Positions 23,901-35,752 of a DNA stretch of 64,000 bases are shown piece by piece. A model generated the notes under the pieces. That model was not told the DNA's origin, ran no database searches, and worked only from the letters and a program-made list of their open reading frames with translations. This stretch comes from Cardinalis cardinalis (taxonomy: Eukaryota > Chordata > Aves > Passeriformes > Cardinalidae): contig JACDOX010000015.1 in assembly GCA_014549065.1 (NCBI GenBank), forward strand, positions 9,094,837 to 9,158,836. The letters are read 5' to 3'. Numbering within the stretch: the first letter of the stretch is position 1; every line of letters starts with the position of its first letter. A program made the position numbers and the translations under genes.

Positions 23901-26804
23901 GGCTGTGGGGTGCATGGCCGTGACTGATGTGACTGCCAACAGGTTCAGGAGAAGTGCTGCCTCCTCCTCCTCCTTGGTTTCAGCTTTTCTAAACCTCCTG
24001 CTGCTTCTCAAGCTCACCGAGAGTTGCAGTCCAGGGCACCTGCTTCATTATCATATCTTGGGGGAATATGGGGAGGAGGGAGGTGGGCACTGGAGGTGGG
24101 GCAGAGGGTGACGGATGAGCCGTCTGGTCTTCGAGTGACAAAGGGAGCTGTGGGAGGACAACTCCTGGTCACCTGGCACCCCACATCTGTAAATTAACTT
24201 CAGAAAGCAGCACATAGCCTTGGCNTCGGGCTTCCCACAAAGCTCTGTAGAAAAGTAAACGTACTGGAAGCTGCCCCTGTGTGTAGTTACACAACAGCGC
24301 AGGTGGGAAACACCTAAGGAAGGCATCGGGTGCTCTGATTCACAAAGCTGGCCATGGGAGAGATGAGAAGCCAGATTACAGAGAAAGAAAAACAGATTCT
24401 CACCCAATACTTTCTCTGCGCAGGGGACGGACAACTACCACGTTCTCAGATTCCATCTCTCCCAAAGGGTTTGAGATCACCAGCCAACACCACCACTGCA
24501 GATGACACCCCTGTATTTTTTACCACTATAGTTACGTAAAACTGAAACATGGAGGTTTATATTTTTCTTTTTCTTTTTTTGCTGAATTTCAGTTTAGAAG
24601 GTCAAAAATGTTGCCATATTGCTTACAGCAATCAATTTAAGCAATACCAGATATTCCCAAAGGAGCAAAAGAGAATTAATCAGCATGTAAAAAACTCCTT
24701 ACTCCTACCTTTGGCACAGCTTAGTCAGGCTAGTCCTAACCTACAGCTGTCTCCAGTGGGAGAAGATGTAAATGAAATTTCATTAAAAACAGCAGTTTTA
24801 AGGATAGCTACATAAATTACAGGAAAATATAAAGTGATTTCTTAAGCTATACTGAAAACAATCTCAGAGTGAATTGCATCTTCACTACCTCATGGTGTGA
24901 ACAAAAGGACTTAAAACTACCACGAGGTGTCCAACATGATTAGAGAAATCTTTAGAAATAAACTTGCAAGCACCTACAGGATTTTAACAAAATAAAACAT
25001 TCCTGCAACAGAAAGTGCCATCATGTGTTTCTCTGCTTCTGACAGGTGCCCAACTCTCTCCCATTTTTATAAACAAATAAAAATGACAGAGGAGGTGTCA
25101 GATTCACTGAACTGAATTAAGCATACTTAGAACAATTATTTCTCCCCAAGTAATTTTTACCTTGACACTATGATGGAAAATAGCACAAGCAGCTAACAAG
25201 GCNCTTAAGCTAATGAGCCTCTGCAAGTTTTTAAATATCTTCCCTTAGAGGAAGGAGGTAGCTACAACTATTCCTCAAGCTCAGTCTGAATATGGTCAGT
25301 GTTTCTGCAAATCAGGCTCTTAAATACACCCCATGTACTTACACAAACAGCGTGACTTGGTGCNCCAAAGATTTTATGCCTACTACAAATACAAAGAAAA
25401 ATAAAAACTAAAGCAGAAACACCAAACACACCACACCCTGGTGTATTTGAACAAGGATGGGCTTTTCTAGACAGCCTCTGGAAGTTGATTNAATGATTTT
25501 ACCTTTTTGCCTAAGAATCCTTAGGCATGACACTCGTGCTCCTCTGAACACATGCCTGATTTGAATATCATACCCAGTTTTGCTCTTCAGCAAATCCCAT
25601 CTAGAGACTGGCAGAGTGTCNGAGGGGACAAAGCAAAAAAACATACACAAACCAAAGCTCTTCCAGAACAAACTAAGGTGAAATCACAGGTTTTTAACTT
25701 TTATTCCTCAAGCAATCTAAACATAGCGGATGTTCAGGAAAAGCATCATGAATTGATTAAAAATTACTTTAGGTCTCTTCTCTCACTCTGNCCCATTAAA
25801 AAAAATATTAGGTGAGTCAAAGACTCGGGCAAGAGTGATTTTTTTAATGCATTTATTTGTTTTATGAACATTAAACCTGNAAAGTACTCAGCAGAGGTTC
25901 CTCATTAAAATCCCAAAGTTGGTGAGGCTGATAGATGGATGACCTGGNAGCTTGGAGGGGTGAGAGCCCATGGGAAAGCAAGAGCAGGAGAGGGAAAAAG
26001 CAGGACACAGCCTCGAAGGAAACAGAAAACATCCACATTGAGGATGTTTTCATCCACCACTCCTTGAGTCCCTGGCTTGCTCTTCTAGGCTCCCATTACC
26101 ACATCATTGTGTCATTCACAAAGTGAATCAAAACCTCAGGGAATTGTAAAGAAATAGAGGGGAAAAAAAGGTTAAAGGACATTAGGGGAGATTTATGGAA
26201 ACAGCAGCATTTCTAAAATAGATATGAGCCAACTACGGAGGCAGTTTGAAGAGGGGAAAAAAGCTCTCTTAGTAAAAACTAAGCTGCAGAACACGGATTT
26301 TAATAAATAAGCAATTTATGGAGAGTAAGAAATNAACACATTGTATTGTTACCCTTTAGCTTCTGGGTTTGAGCCCTAATTTTCAACATAAATGNACAGA
26401 GTTGTTTTCCGTCACTTACAATAAAAGCTCTACCAGTAATTGTGTGATCATGCTGTGCATGAGGAAATTTCTTAAAAGCGCCAAGAAAATAAAATCAATG
26501 TAGAATTTTAAAATGTTTATACAAACCGATAAATATTTCGTAGAAAGATGAATGAAAGCTTAGTTAAACAAACACTTCAATTGAAAAAATAAGAAGCGAC
26601 ATTAAAAAAGAGGTGGTGTCTTTATAGAGCCGGGGNTAATTTGGATTTCCCTTCTTCATTTAGTCGCTAGCAAGTCTACAAAATCCTGGAGGAGGACAAG
26701 AAGACCATGTTAGTTCTAATAAAAAGTTTCATTTATCTTGAGGCATTTAATGGCCATCAATGGAAAAATTAGGAGCACTTCCCAGAAAGCAAGTCCTAAT
26801 ATTT

Positions 26805-26818
26805 GTTATCATGGCAAC
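26805..26818. promoter_or_regulatory. X-box-like (RFX) palindrome in intron
   Basis: GTTATCATGGCAAC is one base from the RFX X-box palindrome GTTRCCATGGYAAC. It lies in a stretch (about 26.4-26.9 kb) of intron without recognised repeats. Function is not shown. Confidence 0.25.
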
Positions 26819-28115
26819 CTCCTGGTTACGCCTCCAAATTTAGTATTCCACAGATAAGTTTTACTGAGTCACTACCCCAAACTCAGCAATGAAAATCTCC
26901 TCCAGATAACAGGAGTGCTGCCTCACTTCAGAGGAATTTTGCAAAGTAACTTAATTCAGTGCTGAGAATTTATTAAAGCAACTTCACCACTGAGCAGTGT
27001 AAGAGCAGAACAGCCACCGTAGCTCTGTGCTAAGCTTNGCCAAGTAACACAGGCATAAGAAACTCTGCCAAGGATTTCTGTGTCTTGAACTAAGGTGTGN
27101 TGTCACTGTAAAGCAGAGCACAATCCACACTGCTGCTTCAACAGGGACACAAGCTCAGTCAGACACACCATTACATCTCATTTATTTTTATAATAGACAG
27201 TAGAAATGTTGAGTCTTAATATAATCAAACAGCAAAATTTGTGCTGGATTTCAGTGGTACCACAATTTAGCCCTGTGACACTGAAACATGTCTAAAATAC
27301 AACTAAAAACACATATATATAATCACAACTATTTTTTAGCCTCAAAGTTATCTATTATATTAAGCTCATCATACTTCTCTGTAATAACAGCTCCAAGCTC
27401 TGGGAAAGAATGCATTTCAGTCACACAAAGATCTGTTTCTCACACAAGGAAGAATGAAATAAAGACCAACCTGAAAAAAGACACAGTGGAGACCCACCTA
27501 CCTTGACACTGCTACCAAAAATTAATTTCCTTGTTGCCAATAGCATCTTGCTACACTAAAGTCACTTTTCATTTTGAAAATAGCATAAAAANTGAACAGT
27601 ATATCCCACAGAGAAGTGGGAAGCAGATGGACACAGAAGATGGGAGCCTGAACTACAGTTTCTAGTCTGCAGTGCCTCTTACTTTTGTTTCGGAAGGACA
27701 TGGCAAAAATTCCATTTTCTATTCAAACTGCTCCTACAAGCAGTGCTAAAATAAACATCACCCTCAGCCTGCCCTGAACTCACATCAGTTTCTGTGGGCA
27801 TCAAATCTGGTACTTGCCTCTCTGGATCTTCTGAGGTCAGGGACTGCCCCACCTTTCCTCCACACCTGGTTTTCCATGCACAGAACAACACACAACTGCT
27901 CCTCACCACACACATTCCTTCATCCACCCGAATCCTGAAAGCCCCATCCCATAACTGAACACAGTCCACTCTCTGTAGTTCCATCTTCCCACTCTCACTA
28001 GGATGTCCCCAAAGGACTGAAGCCAAACAAACCCCAAAACACATCCCTTGCCTAACCACATTGCAGCTACCCATCAGGTGTAGAACTTGCAACAACTACA
28101 GCAGCTCTCCAGGAG

Positions 28116-28129
28116 GTTGCCATGATAAC
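28116..28129. promoter_or_regulatory. X-box-like (RFX) palindrome in intron
   Basis: GTTGCCATGATAAC matches GTTRCCATGGYAAC except at one position of the right half. It lies 1.3 kb from the similar motif at 26805. Function is not shown. Confidence 0.25.
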
Positions 28130-28469
28130 CATTGAGAACACCAGAAAACCATAAATAAAGCTTTAAGCTTTTAAATGACAGCTTTTTGCTTTTTCTTGTN
28201 TATTTCCCATTTTCTTGTTTATTAATTCAATTTTTTAAAAAAAGGAGAGAGAAAGAGCCCTACAGGTCACNTGGGGTAACATTCCTGAAAGCCAGGTGCC
28301 TCAGGGACTTCTGGCAAGGAAGGGACAGACCCATGTACAGAAAAGCCTGCATGCAAGCACTGTTTGATGCCTAGCACACCCTGTTTTACAGCATTGCCTG
28401 CCACTGGTCCCTGAGCTGATGCCTCCAGCTCAGGTGGGCAGCTGCTGGAGGCTCCTCTGCCACTTCAGC

Positions 28470-28499
28470 CAAGCCAAGCAAGGTCAAGCCAAGCAAGGC
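28470..28499 (+). repeat. 15-bp tandem duplication
   Basis: CAAGCCAAGCAAGGT is followed at once by CAAGCCAAGCAAGGC, two copies differing at the last base. Confidence 0.85.
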
Positions 28500-29566
28500 C
28501 ACCCTGCAAACCCTGCAGCTGCCAGTAAGGTAGGAGGGGAGCTGGAGGGGAAAAGGAGGGGGGGATAGAGGCACCTTTTGGAGGCAGAGAACTGTGCTAG
28601 ACATGATTTAAGACGTGGCTACAGTTCTGGCTGAAACAGCTGCATGGGAGCAGTAGTGACAAAGGGACAAGCTGGGTCTCTGGTGGGCAGAAGGGAAGGC
28701 ACTGACTGGGCTGAGAGCACAAGCAGGGCAGGGAGAGGCTGCAGCCTGATCCCCGCCCCAGGCCATGCCAGCTGCGCCTGTGGCCATCACCAGTCCTCTC
28801 CTGCTCCTGTCCCAGCACCAACACAGGCAGCTGAAGCACAGGTTGAGCCCAGCCTGTGGGGAGAGCATGCTCCCCACTAGCACCTCCTTGCTGACATGCA
28901 GCCAAATGCAGCAAGTTGGAATCTCAAAGCTGAATCCTTCAGATACACACAGACACACAGGGATGTTCCACAGAGCTAACTGGGAACACAGGGTCCCTGC
29001 ACTGACCCTGCTCCTTCACAGGCACAGCCAACACACAGGAAAATCTTCCTGTGTCACACTGGCCACTGTACCACCCTCTGGTCTGGGGAAGCTGTAAGGT
29101 TTAGNTTATTCTCCTGTTTACTGCTTTTGCACATTTATTTCCCCACCGCCTGTGAGAAAACCTTTTTAACTTCAGGATTACAGCCNGAGTATCAAACTAA
29201 GAGACAAAAATGTTTCCAAAAAGCAGTCACTGAACACTTAAAATTTTCATTTATCCACAGCATACTAAACGAACCTTGGTTGTGGGCAGACTTATTGCAA
29301 ATTACAGTTTTCTAAATGAAGACACATTTGGCTATAGGAATTGGACAATACAGGTAACACCCTCTTCTTTAAAAAAAGAGAAAAACAGAAAAAAAAGAGA
29401 GAGAACAAAGGACCTAAATGAAAATTACTGTACTGGTATTTTATTTGGTGGTAGAATTGCAGCTCAACTACAAGATTAACTAAGCACAAGTCCACTACTG
29501 GGTCACTATCACTGGTTTGAGAAAATGTTTTTTCTATACACTTTTCTTCCCCTCATCAGAGAATCC

Positions 29567-29614
29567 AAATTTCCAGTGTAATCATTTCCCAAATTCTAGT
29601 GTAATCATTNTCCC
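29567..29614 (+). repeat. 24-bp tandem duplication
   Basis: AAATTTCCAGTGTAATCATT plus TCCC is followed by AAATTCTAGTGTAATCATTN plus TCCC. The two 24-bp units differ at about three positions. Confidence 0.85.
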
Positions 29615-32070
29615 AATTTCAAAAGAAATGGAAGCCTTTTCAAGCAATGAAGACATCTAGTTATTTAATCACAGATGCAATACAAGATTAAAATGGCTTT
29701 GAAAAATTGATCCTTTATGATAAAGTTTGCCAATGAGCATTAAATCAACAGGTTCCAAATTTCAAGTGTAAAATCTGATTGAAGCTGCTGCTCTGCAAAA
29801 CTACCACCTACATGCTCCTGCCTGTCCTCACTGAAAATGCAGCCTAAATTGCTACTTCCATAAAGAAATACATCCAATACTAACAGGAGTTCTATGAAAA
29901 ATTTTTGATGGCCTGCAAGGATTGTTGTACTTAACCCAAAGGTAAAATTTACAGTAGTTTATCATACAGAAATCAACTGCTCTGCAGATATGCATACAAG
30001 CAGGTTCTCATTTTATGCTGCAGTTGGAACTTCTACCAAATTTTGGATAGTGGCAATTAAACAGCTTCATTTGCAGTCCTCTATTCATTGCACCTAATTC
30101 ATGACAGCACACAGGATGGAGAAAAAGGTGGTTATGGCATTTCATTAGGTATGTATTAGTATTAGCTTCCACGTCTTAATCCTTAAAAAGGAAACTGTAA
30201 ACAGTAAGCTGGAAAAAGGATGATGATGATGAAAAAGCAAAGATGACAGGGCTAAGGGAAANAAAAGGATTTTTTAATGGAATTTAGGATTATAAACATC
30301 AATGCCTTTTTTAGAAAGAGATCCATCCATATTCCCCCTTTCTTTGTACTGAAGCTTAATAACATTCTCTCCAAGTTACCAATTTTGAGAAAATCACTGG
30401 ATAAACACTTGTGTTAACCCAGCTACATGGCTCAGTGCCAAATGTAATGCCAAACTTCCCAGTTGCAAAACGAGCTGTTTTTACACACCAAAGTAACCAC
30501 GCAGCAGGCCTGCCGAGCCTGAAGACAGCTGACAGAGATGACTGTTGCTGTCCCCCCATTGCACCGACATCCATCCAAATACCAACATCTGCTGTGCTAC
30601 AATTTACTTTTTACACAACATTTAGCAAAACAGTGCCTCTGACTGCAACATCATTAAGGAAGTAACAACAAATAAATCGCAAAGTCCCATCAGACAATTG
30701 TAAAATTAAAGCATAGTTTGCCTTGCATACACTGAGCTTTAGCTGAGACNGGCTGGACTTCAGAAATAATAAGCATTAGAAAGCGTTTTCTTTTATTAAA
30801 CACGCAACACAAAATTCCGTAAACCATGACAAGTGTAATCCATCATTACAGTGTAAATTACAGTTTTGAGGATATTGACTTGACTCAATCAGGAGAGAAG
30901 CAGATGCCTGCGAGGCAGCACAGCCTGCTCGGGACCATCGCAGTAGCCCAGACTCCTAACAGGATTACCCCGTGCCTGGGAGTGTAAGCTCTAAATTCAG
31001 GCCTGCTCCTTTCCAAACATTCTGAGCATGTATTTGTGCTTGCAAAGTAAGGAATTAACATTCCTAGAAACTCAAGTGCCCTTTGCTTTAAAAGCAGGGC
31101 TGAGCAAGGGGGCCAAGGCAATCGGACACCACGGCATAGGGGTGAGGTGGGTGCTGGTAGCGAACCCTGTTACAAATTCACAGCCNGAGGCTCAAACCGG
31201 GATTTTGGCTCCTGAGTGCATGCCAGGTCTGGTGAGTGGTTCCACTGCACTGCCCAACACAGCTCATACCAAAGAAGACCCTACATGATCAGTGTCCTCC
31301 AATCAGCTGTCCTTCACACCCGCATCACTCAGGGTGCAACTCAAAAATGGGGCTGCACTGCCACTCTGACACTGCCACATGGCTCAGGCTTCTATTGGCA
31401 CACCAGNAAAAGAGGAGGAAGAACAAAGAATTTTAATCTTTAAAATTGTGACCAATTTTCAAAACCAACTCTTTCTTCCTTCTGTCCTGCAACAATTCTA
31501 TGAACGCAAAAATAAGAAAAAGAAAAGGAAAATCAAGAAAATTTCTCACTTTCTTTTGAAAAGCTGATACTGAAATGAAAAATTTAATGAAAAACAACTT
31601 GAATTTTATTAGGCATCAATTAAAATTTTCCCTCAATCTTTCTGCTCCACATCACGTTCTTTAACACCTTTAATAAAAAAATGTTTGAGTTACAAAAAGC
31701 ANCATTTTTTGTTGGAACAATCAGTCCCCCTACATCTCCAGACAACGTGTCTGTCAGGAACAACAACATACCCAACACTCAGCTCGAGATACAAGAACTT
31801 GGCAGGCTGTATTTCAAAGCAGTTTCACCAAAACAATACCCTTTCCCTTAAATCCCTATCAGCTTAATAGTGGAAGACCATAATATTTCAGATAACAGAG
31901 ACAGCAAGCATTTTGGTAAATTCAGTGGACATTCTTTATCCAATCCAAAAATAGCCAATGTTCACAGCCTGATTAACAGAAATGCTACTTCACCTCAATT
32001 CATGCTAAAGGCAAGGGGTTAAAGCTTAAATACTTCTGGGGGTTTTGGCCAGTGTTGATCTGTGTTAGGC

Positions 32071-32168
32071 TATGTATATATGCACACACACACATAAACA
32101 TCTATATATTTTTTTATATATATATTTTTTTTAATATATATATATTTTTTTTTTATATATATATATAT
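32071..32168. repeat. Compound microsatellite: (CA)n then alternating (TA)n and poly(T) blocks
   Basis: A short CACACA run leads into three or four units of about 20 bp. In each unit TATATATA is followed by 7-10 T, ending in a (TA)7-like run. Confidence 0.9.
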
Positions 32169-33712
32169 GCCCATTGCAGAACACAGGAGAAACCATGCAA
32201 AGCACAGCCTGTGCCCAGATCCTCTCCCAGGCAGGGTTTTAGAGGACAGACTCCTCTGTGCTAGCTACTATGTGTTTGCACAACGCAAGTCAAGGTCCAA
32301 TTGGAAACTTATCTGAAGAGTTGCTCCTGTGCAAACTTTAAGTTCTGAACCTCTGAGTTCAGAACTGAAACACTATTTGTTTGTCCATTTATCCCCTGGC
32401 ACGGTTGGCTTTTTGTCAGACAGATGTATGCCACATGCAAGTCATTTCCCAACCTCTCTGCTCCACCTCCCTCCACACACTCTGCACACACTCTGACCCC
32501 TCAGCAAATGTTGTAAGAGAGGAGGAAGTGTTTCTGACAGTTTGCATACTCTTCACAACAACTTTATGCCAGAGTATAAATGTTTTCTCCTGCCCTCCAA
32601 CCCTACTTGTAAGGAAACAAAGCAAAACAAACATCACTTCCCAAACAACTGAATGCCCTAAACCTAGCAGCAGGAAAGGGGAGGGAAGGGGTGGAGAGGA
32701 AAGGAGAGGATGGATTACACTGAAGTTATTTTTGTCCTGTTCAAGTGGATGGGCAGAGATGACTAAATATAGAATTTATCAAGGCAGGTGAAGAAGAAAG
32801 ATGACATGAGCCCCATGTTCCAAGGGGTAAGCAATAAATGAAATATATTTCTACTTCATGGCCCAAAAAGCTTCCAAAGCAAAACTTATTTGCATGAGCA
32901 AGATTCAACTGAACAAATACTCAACTCACTGGCTCCTTCCCTTCAGACATATCACAACGTACATATTAAGCAGATAGGTTTCCTGTCTCTTACCTGGTTG
33001 TACTATATATAAACAAGACTAAAAGTCCACATTAAAATGGAAAGAGTTTCACTCTGTGGTGACTCTGGACAGAAATTCTTTAGAAGAAAGTATGCTTGCA
33101 TGTACAGCTGGGTAATAAAGCTTTGCTTGAAATCAAACATTAAGGAATGTTATGTTGTCAGTGGCAACACAAAGGATGTGGTTTCTATGAAATTTAACCA
33201 GTTGTGTCAGGGACAATTGCTTTCTTCTGGTCACACTGCAGTCCAGGGCTTGCTCAGAGTAACTGCTACAGCAGTCTGGATTTCACAACTGAAAATCCAT
33301 TCATACGTATTTTTAACTCCTTGTAGGGTGTGAGTTAGTCTATAAAATGCCCTGAGTGGCTGGTGCCAGAAGAACACACTCCATTCAGTAACNGTGAGCA
33401 GGCCAGGCTGGAAAACAGATAGCAAGAGTCACCCAGGCTCTTGGGCTCACAGAGCCTGCAGCCAAGGACCCAAACAATCACATCCAGGAGGATGTCAAGG
33501 GCTTTCCCTGTTGGCACATAGAAGTAAGGAAACCTTTGAAGGGAAGACACGGCACCAGTCAAGCCATGANTTCAGTGGAAGCCACACTCACATCAGTGCC
33601 ATAATCTACCACTGGGCTCAAAGAACAGAAAGCTTTTATGTGGAACATTTCCCTTCTTCCATCTGTGCTCCCAGTTACCACAGTATCCTAGAGCCCCACA
33701 GCTTGAGCTGCA

Positions 33713-33880
33713 TTTGTCCTCACAACATCCCCATGAAGCAAGGAAGTGCTGTTATCACCACTTTACAGATAGGGAACTGGGGCACACAGAGAGAAAAATA
33801 ACCCTGTCCGAGGTGATTGTATAAGGAGGAAGTTTGTGGTAGAGCAGGGGAAGACTGGGTTCAATTCTCAGTTCCAGGAT
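33713..33880 (-). mobile_element. MIR-like ancient SINE relic
   Basis: The segment TCCTCACAACATCCCCATGA, then CACTTTACAGATAGGGAACTGGGGCACACAGAGAG, then GTGGTAGAGCAGGG aligns with the reverse complement of the MIR/CORE-SINE consensus. Its landmarks are CCTCACAACA, TTTACAGATGAGGAAACTGAGGCACAGAGAG and GTGGCAGAGC. The last part (about 33855 onward) departs from the consensus. MIR-type relics are old and sparse in birds; this copy is diverged but readable. Confidence 0.7.
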
Positions 33881-35666
33881 GGTACCCTCCTGCTCCAGAC
33901 ACCTCTTCAGCTCCTGGATGCTCTGCCTTCAATCTGAGTGACCTACCAAGCTCCTCTGGGCCACATGGAATGGGTATTGGATATGCCTTTTAGCAACAGC
34001 ATTTCCAGCCCAAGAAAAATGGAAGTGGGTATGAGACATAGGGCTGTTNGCATGCAAAAATCCAAACCTGAACAAGGAAAACAATTTCCAAAATAACCAC
34101 CACTATCCTGGTATTGTGGGAAAAGGAAGGAAGACGTATCAAGTTCTCAAAGCAGAAAATTAAAAACATCCACTGCAGATTCTAAGTATAATTTAAAAAT
34201 AATTAGTGAAAGTTTAACAGGAAGCTGGTATTAGACATGCATCCTTCAAGAATCTCCCTGCTCTAGATAGTTTAGGTTATACAACAATAAGAAATAAAAA
34301 AAGTCCCTTTGGTACTACAGCTATCTCATTTCATACACAGACCCAAACACAGGCCTAATGTAGTTTCATATGGAGACCTTGGCTCCAGACTTTACACAAT
34401 ACTGTCTCAGATAAAACAAATTCCAGAGGCTGCATACTACCCAAGGTTTCCCATTCCTGGCTGAGCCAGGCTTCAACCCTGCCCTCAAAGGCTCTCTTTT
34501 CTAAGTGAAACAGCACATCAGGTCCAAAANTTACTCTGTCCTCTGGGACTCTAGTTGCAGCCATCCAGAGAACCTGTTATGAAATAATCCACAACTTAAG
34601 GGCATTCATAAAGCAGCATTTAATGTCAACTGTTTGAGGTGACTATCACCCTGGAACAAACAGCAGAGATCCATCACACTATGGATCACTGGGTTTATCG
34701 AATCTGACTCCAAAAGGTGACTGCTCAGCTCAATGGCCAAAAAATGGCAAGGCTGCTACTAAACCATCAGGAACAGGCCTTGATGAATGACACAGTCACT
34801 ACACTGATTTGGTTAACNGAAGAAATTTGTGAGTTGGTGGTAGCTGAGGACACCAGATCAGCCATGATNAACTTCCAGGTCACCTGTGGTATCCATGGAT
34901 TATTCTATCAATTGCTGCTGATAAGCTGGACCTCATGGCCCAGGCCTCAACTTTCACAACTCCAGCCACCAGCAACATAACATGCATCTAAAGCACACCT
35001 CCTCTGCCACAGAGTCTGAAGGAGCTAAGTCAAGCAGCTTCTTCTGAAGGCAGCACCATCAGGCACCCAATTTAACTCCTGTCAGTGACAAAATAAAAGC
35101 CCTGCTTGAAGGTGCCCAGAAAGAACAGAGCTAGTTCTACCACACATCCTGCTACACCCAAATTTCTCCCCTTTCTTTTATACCAGGACTATAAAAAAGT
35201 GAAGGAGAAAGGCTGGGATGAGGTTAGAAACATTTCTACTTTCTGACAGCAAGCCTCACAGCAACAAGAGCCAAATAAACAAATGAAAGCAAAACTTCCA
35301 GCAGCTTCACAGCTACATAGCAATCTNAGTAAACTAGACATTCTAGCAACTAAAGCAAAAAGTAACTTTTGAGTTCAGACTCAGAGCACCTACAAAAAGT
35401 AGTAAATAAGCACAGTTTATTATTCCAGGTTTTGAACCTTTCNCTTGAAAAATCCCAACTTCTGCATATGAACAGACCAGCCAACAATGAAAAACTGAAA
35501 GGCCTGTTGACAACTGAGGAGCTGCTATTTATTTTCTCTTTGATGGCCATCACAAGGAATATGAAAAATAAAGCCAAACACCTCTATATATGAGGTTGTT
35601 ATTCTCTTTCAAAATCAAGGTGGGCTTTGCATGAGATCCCCAATATCCCAGCATTAAACCGGTCAA

Positions 35667-35752
35667 GAATCACAGAATAGTTTATGTTAAAAAGAGCCAT
35701 TTGAGGTGATCTGATCACCCTTCCCAAAGTGGAGCCACTCAGAATGCTGCAA
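35667..35752 (-). mobile_element. Short CR1 3'-end fragment
   Basis: The plus strand reads GAATCACAGAATAGTTTATG, the reverse complement of a CR1 3' end. It continues with degraded CR1 sequence (TGATCACCCTTCCCAAAGTGGAGCCACTCAGAATG). Only about 85 bp are recognisable. Confidence 0.7.

Noticed and set aside
34717..34980. 87-codon plus-strand frame with a protein-like composition
   Set aside because: It resembles no family I can name and contains ambiguous codons. I could not tell an old retroelement fragment from chance.
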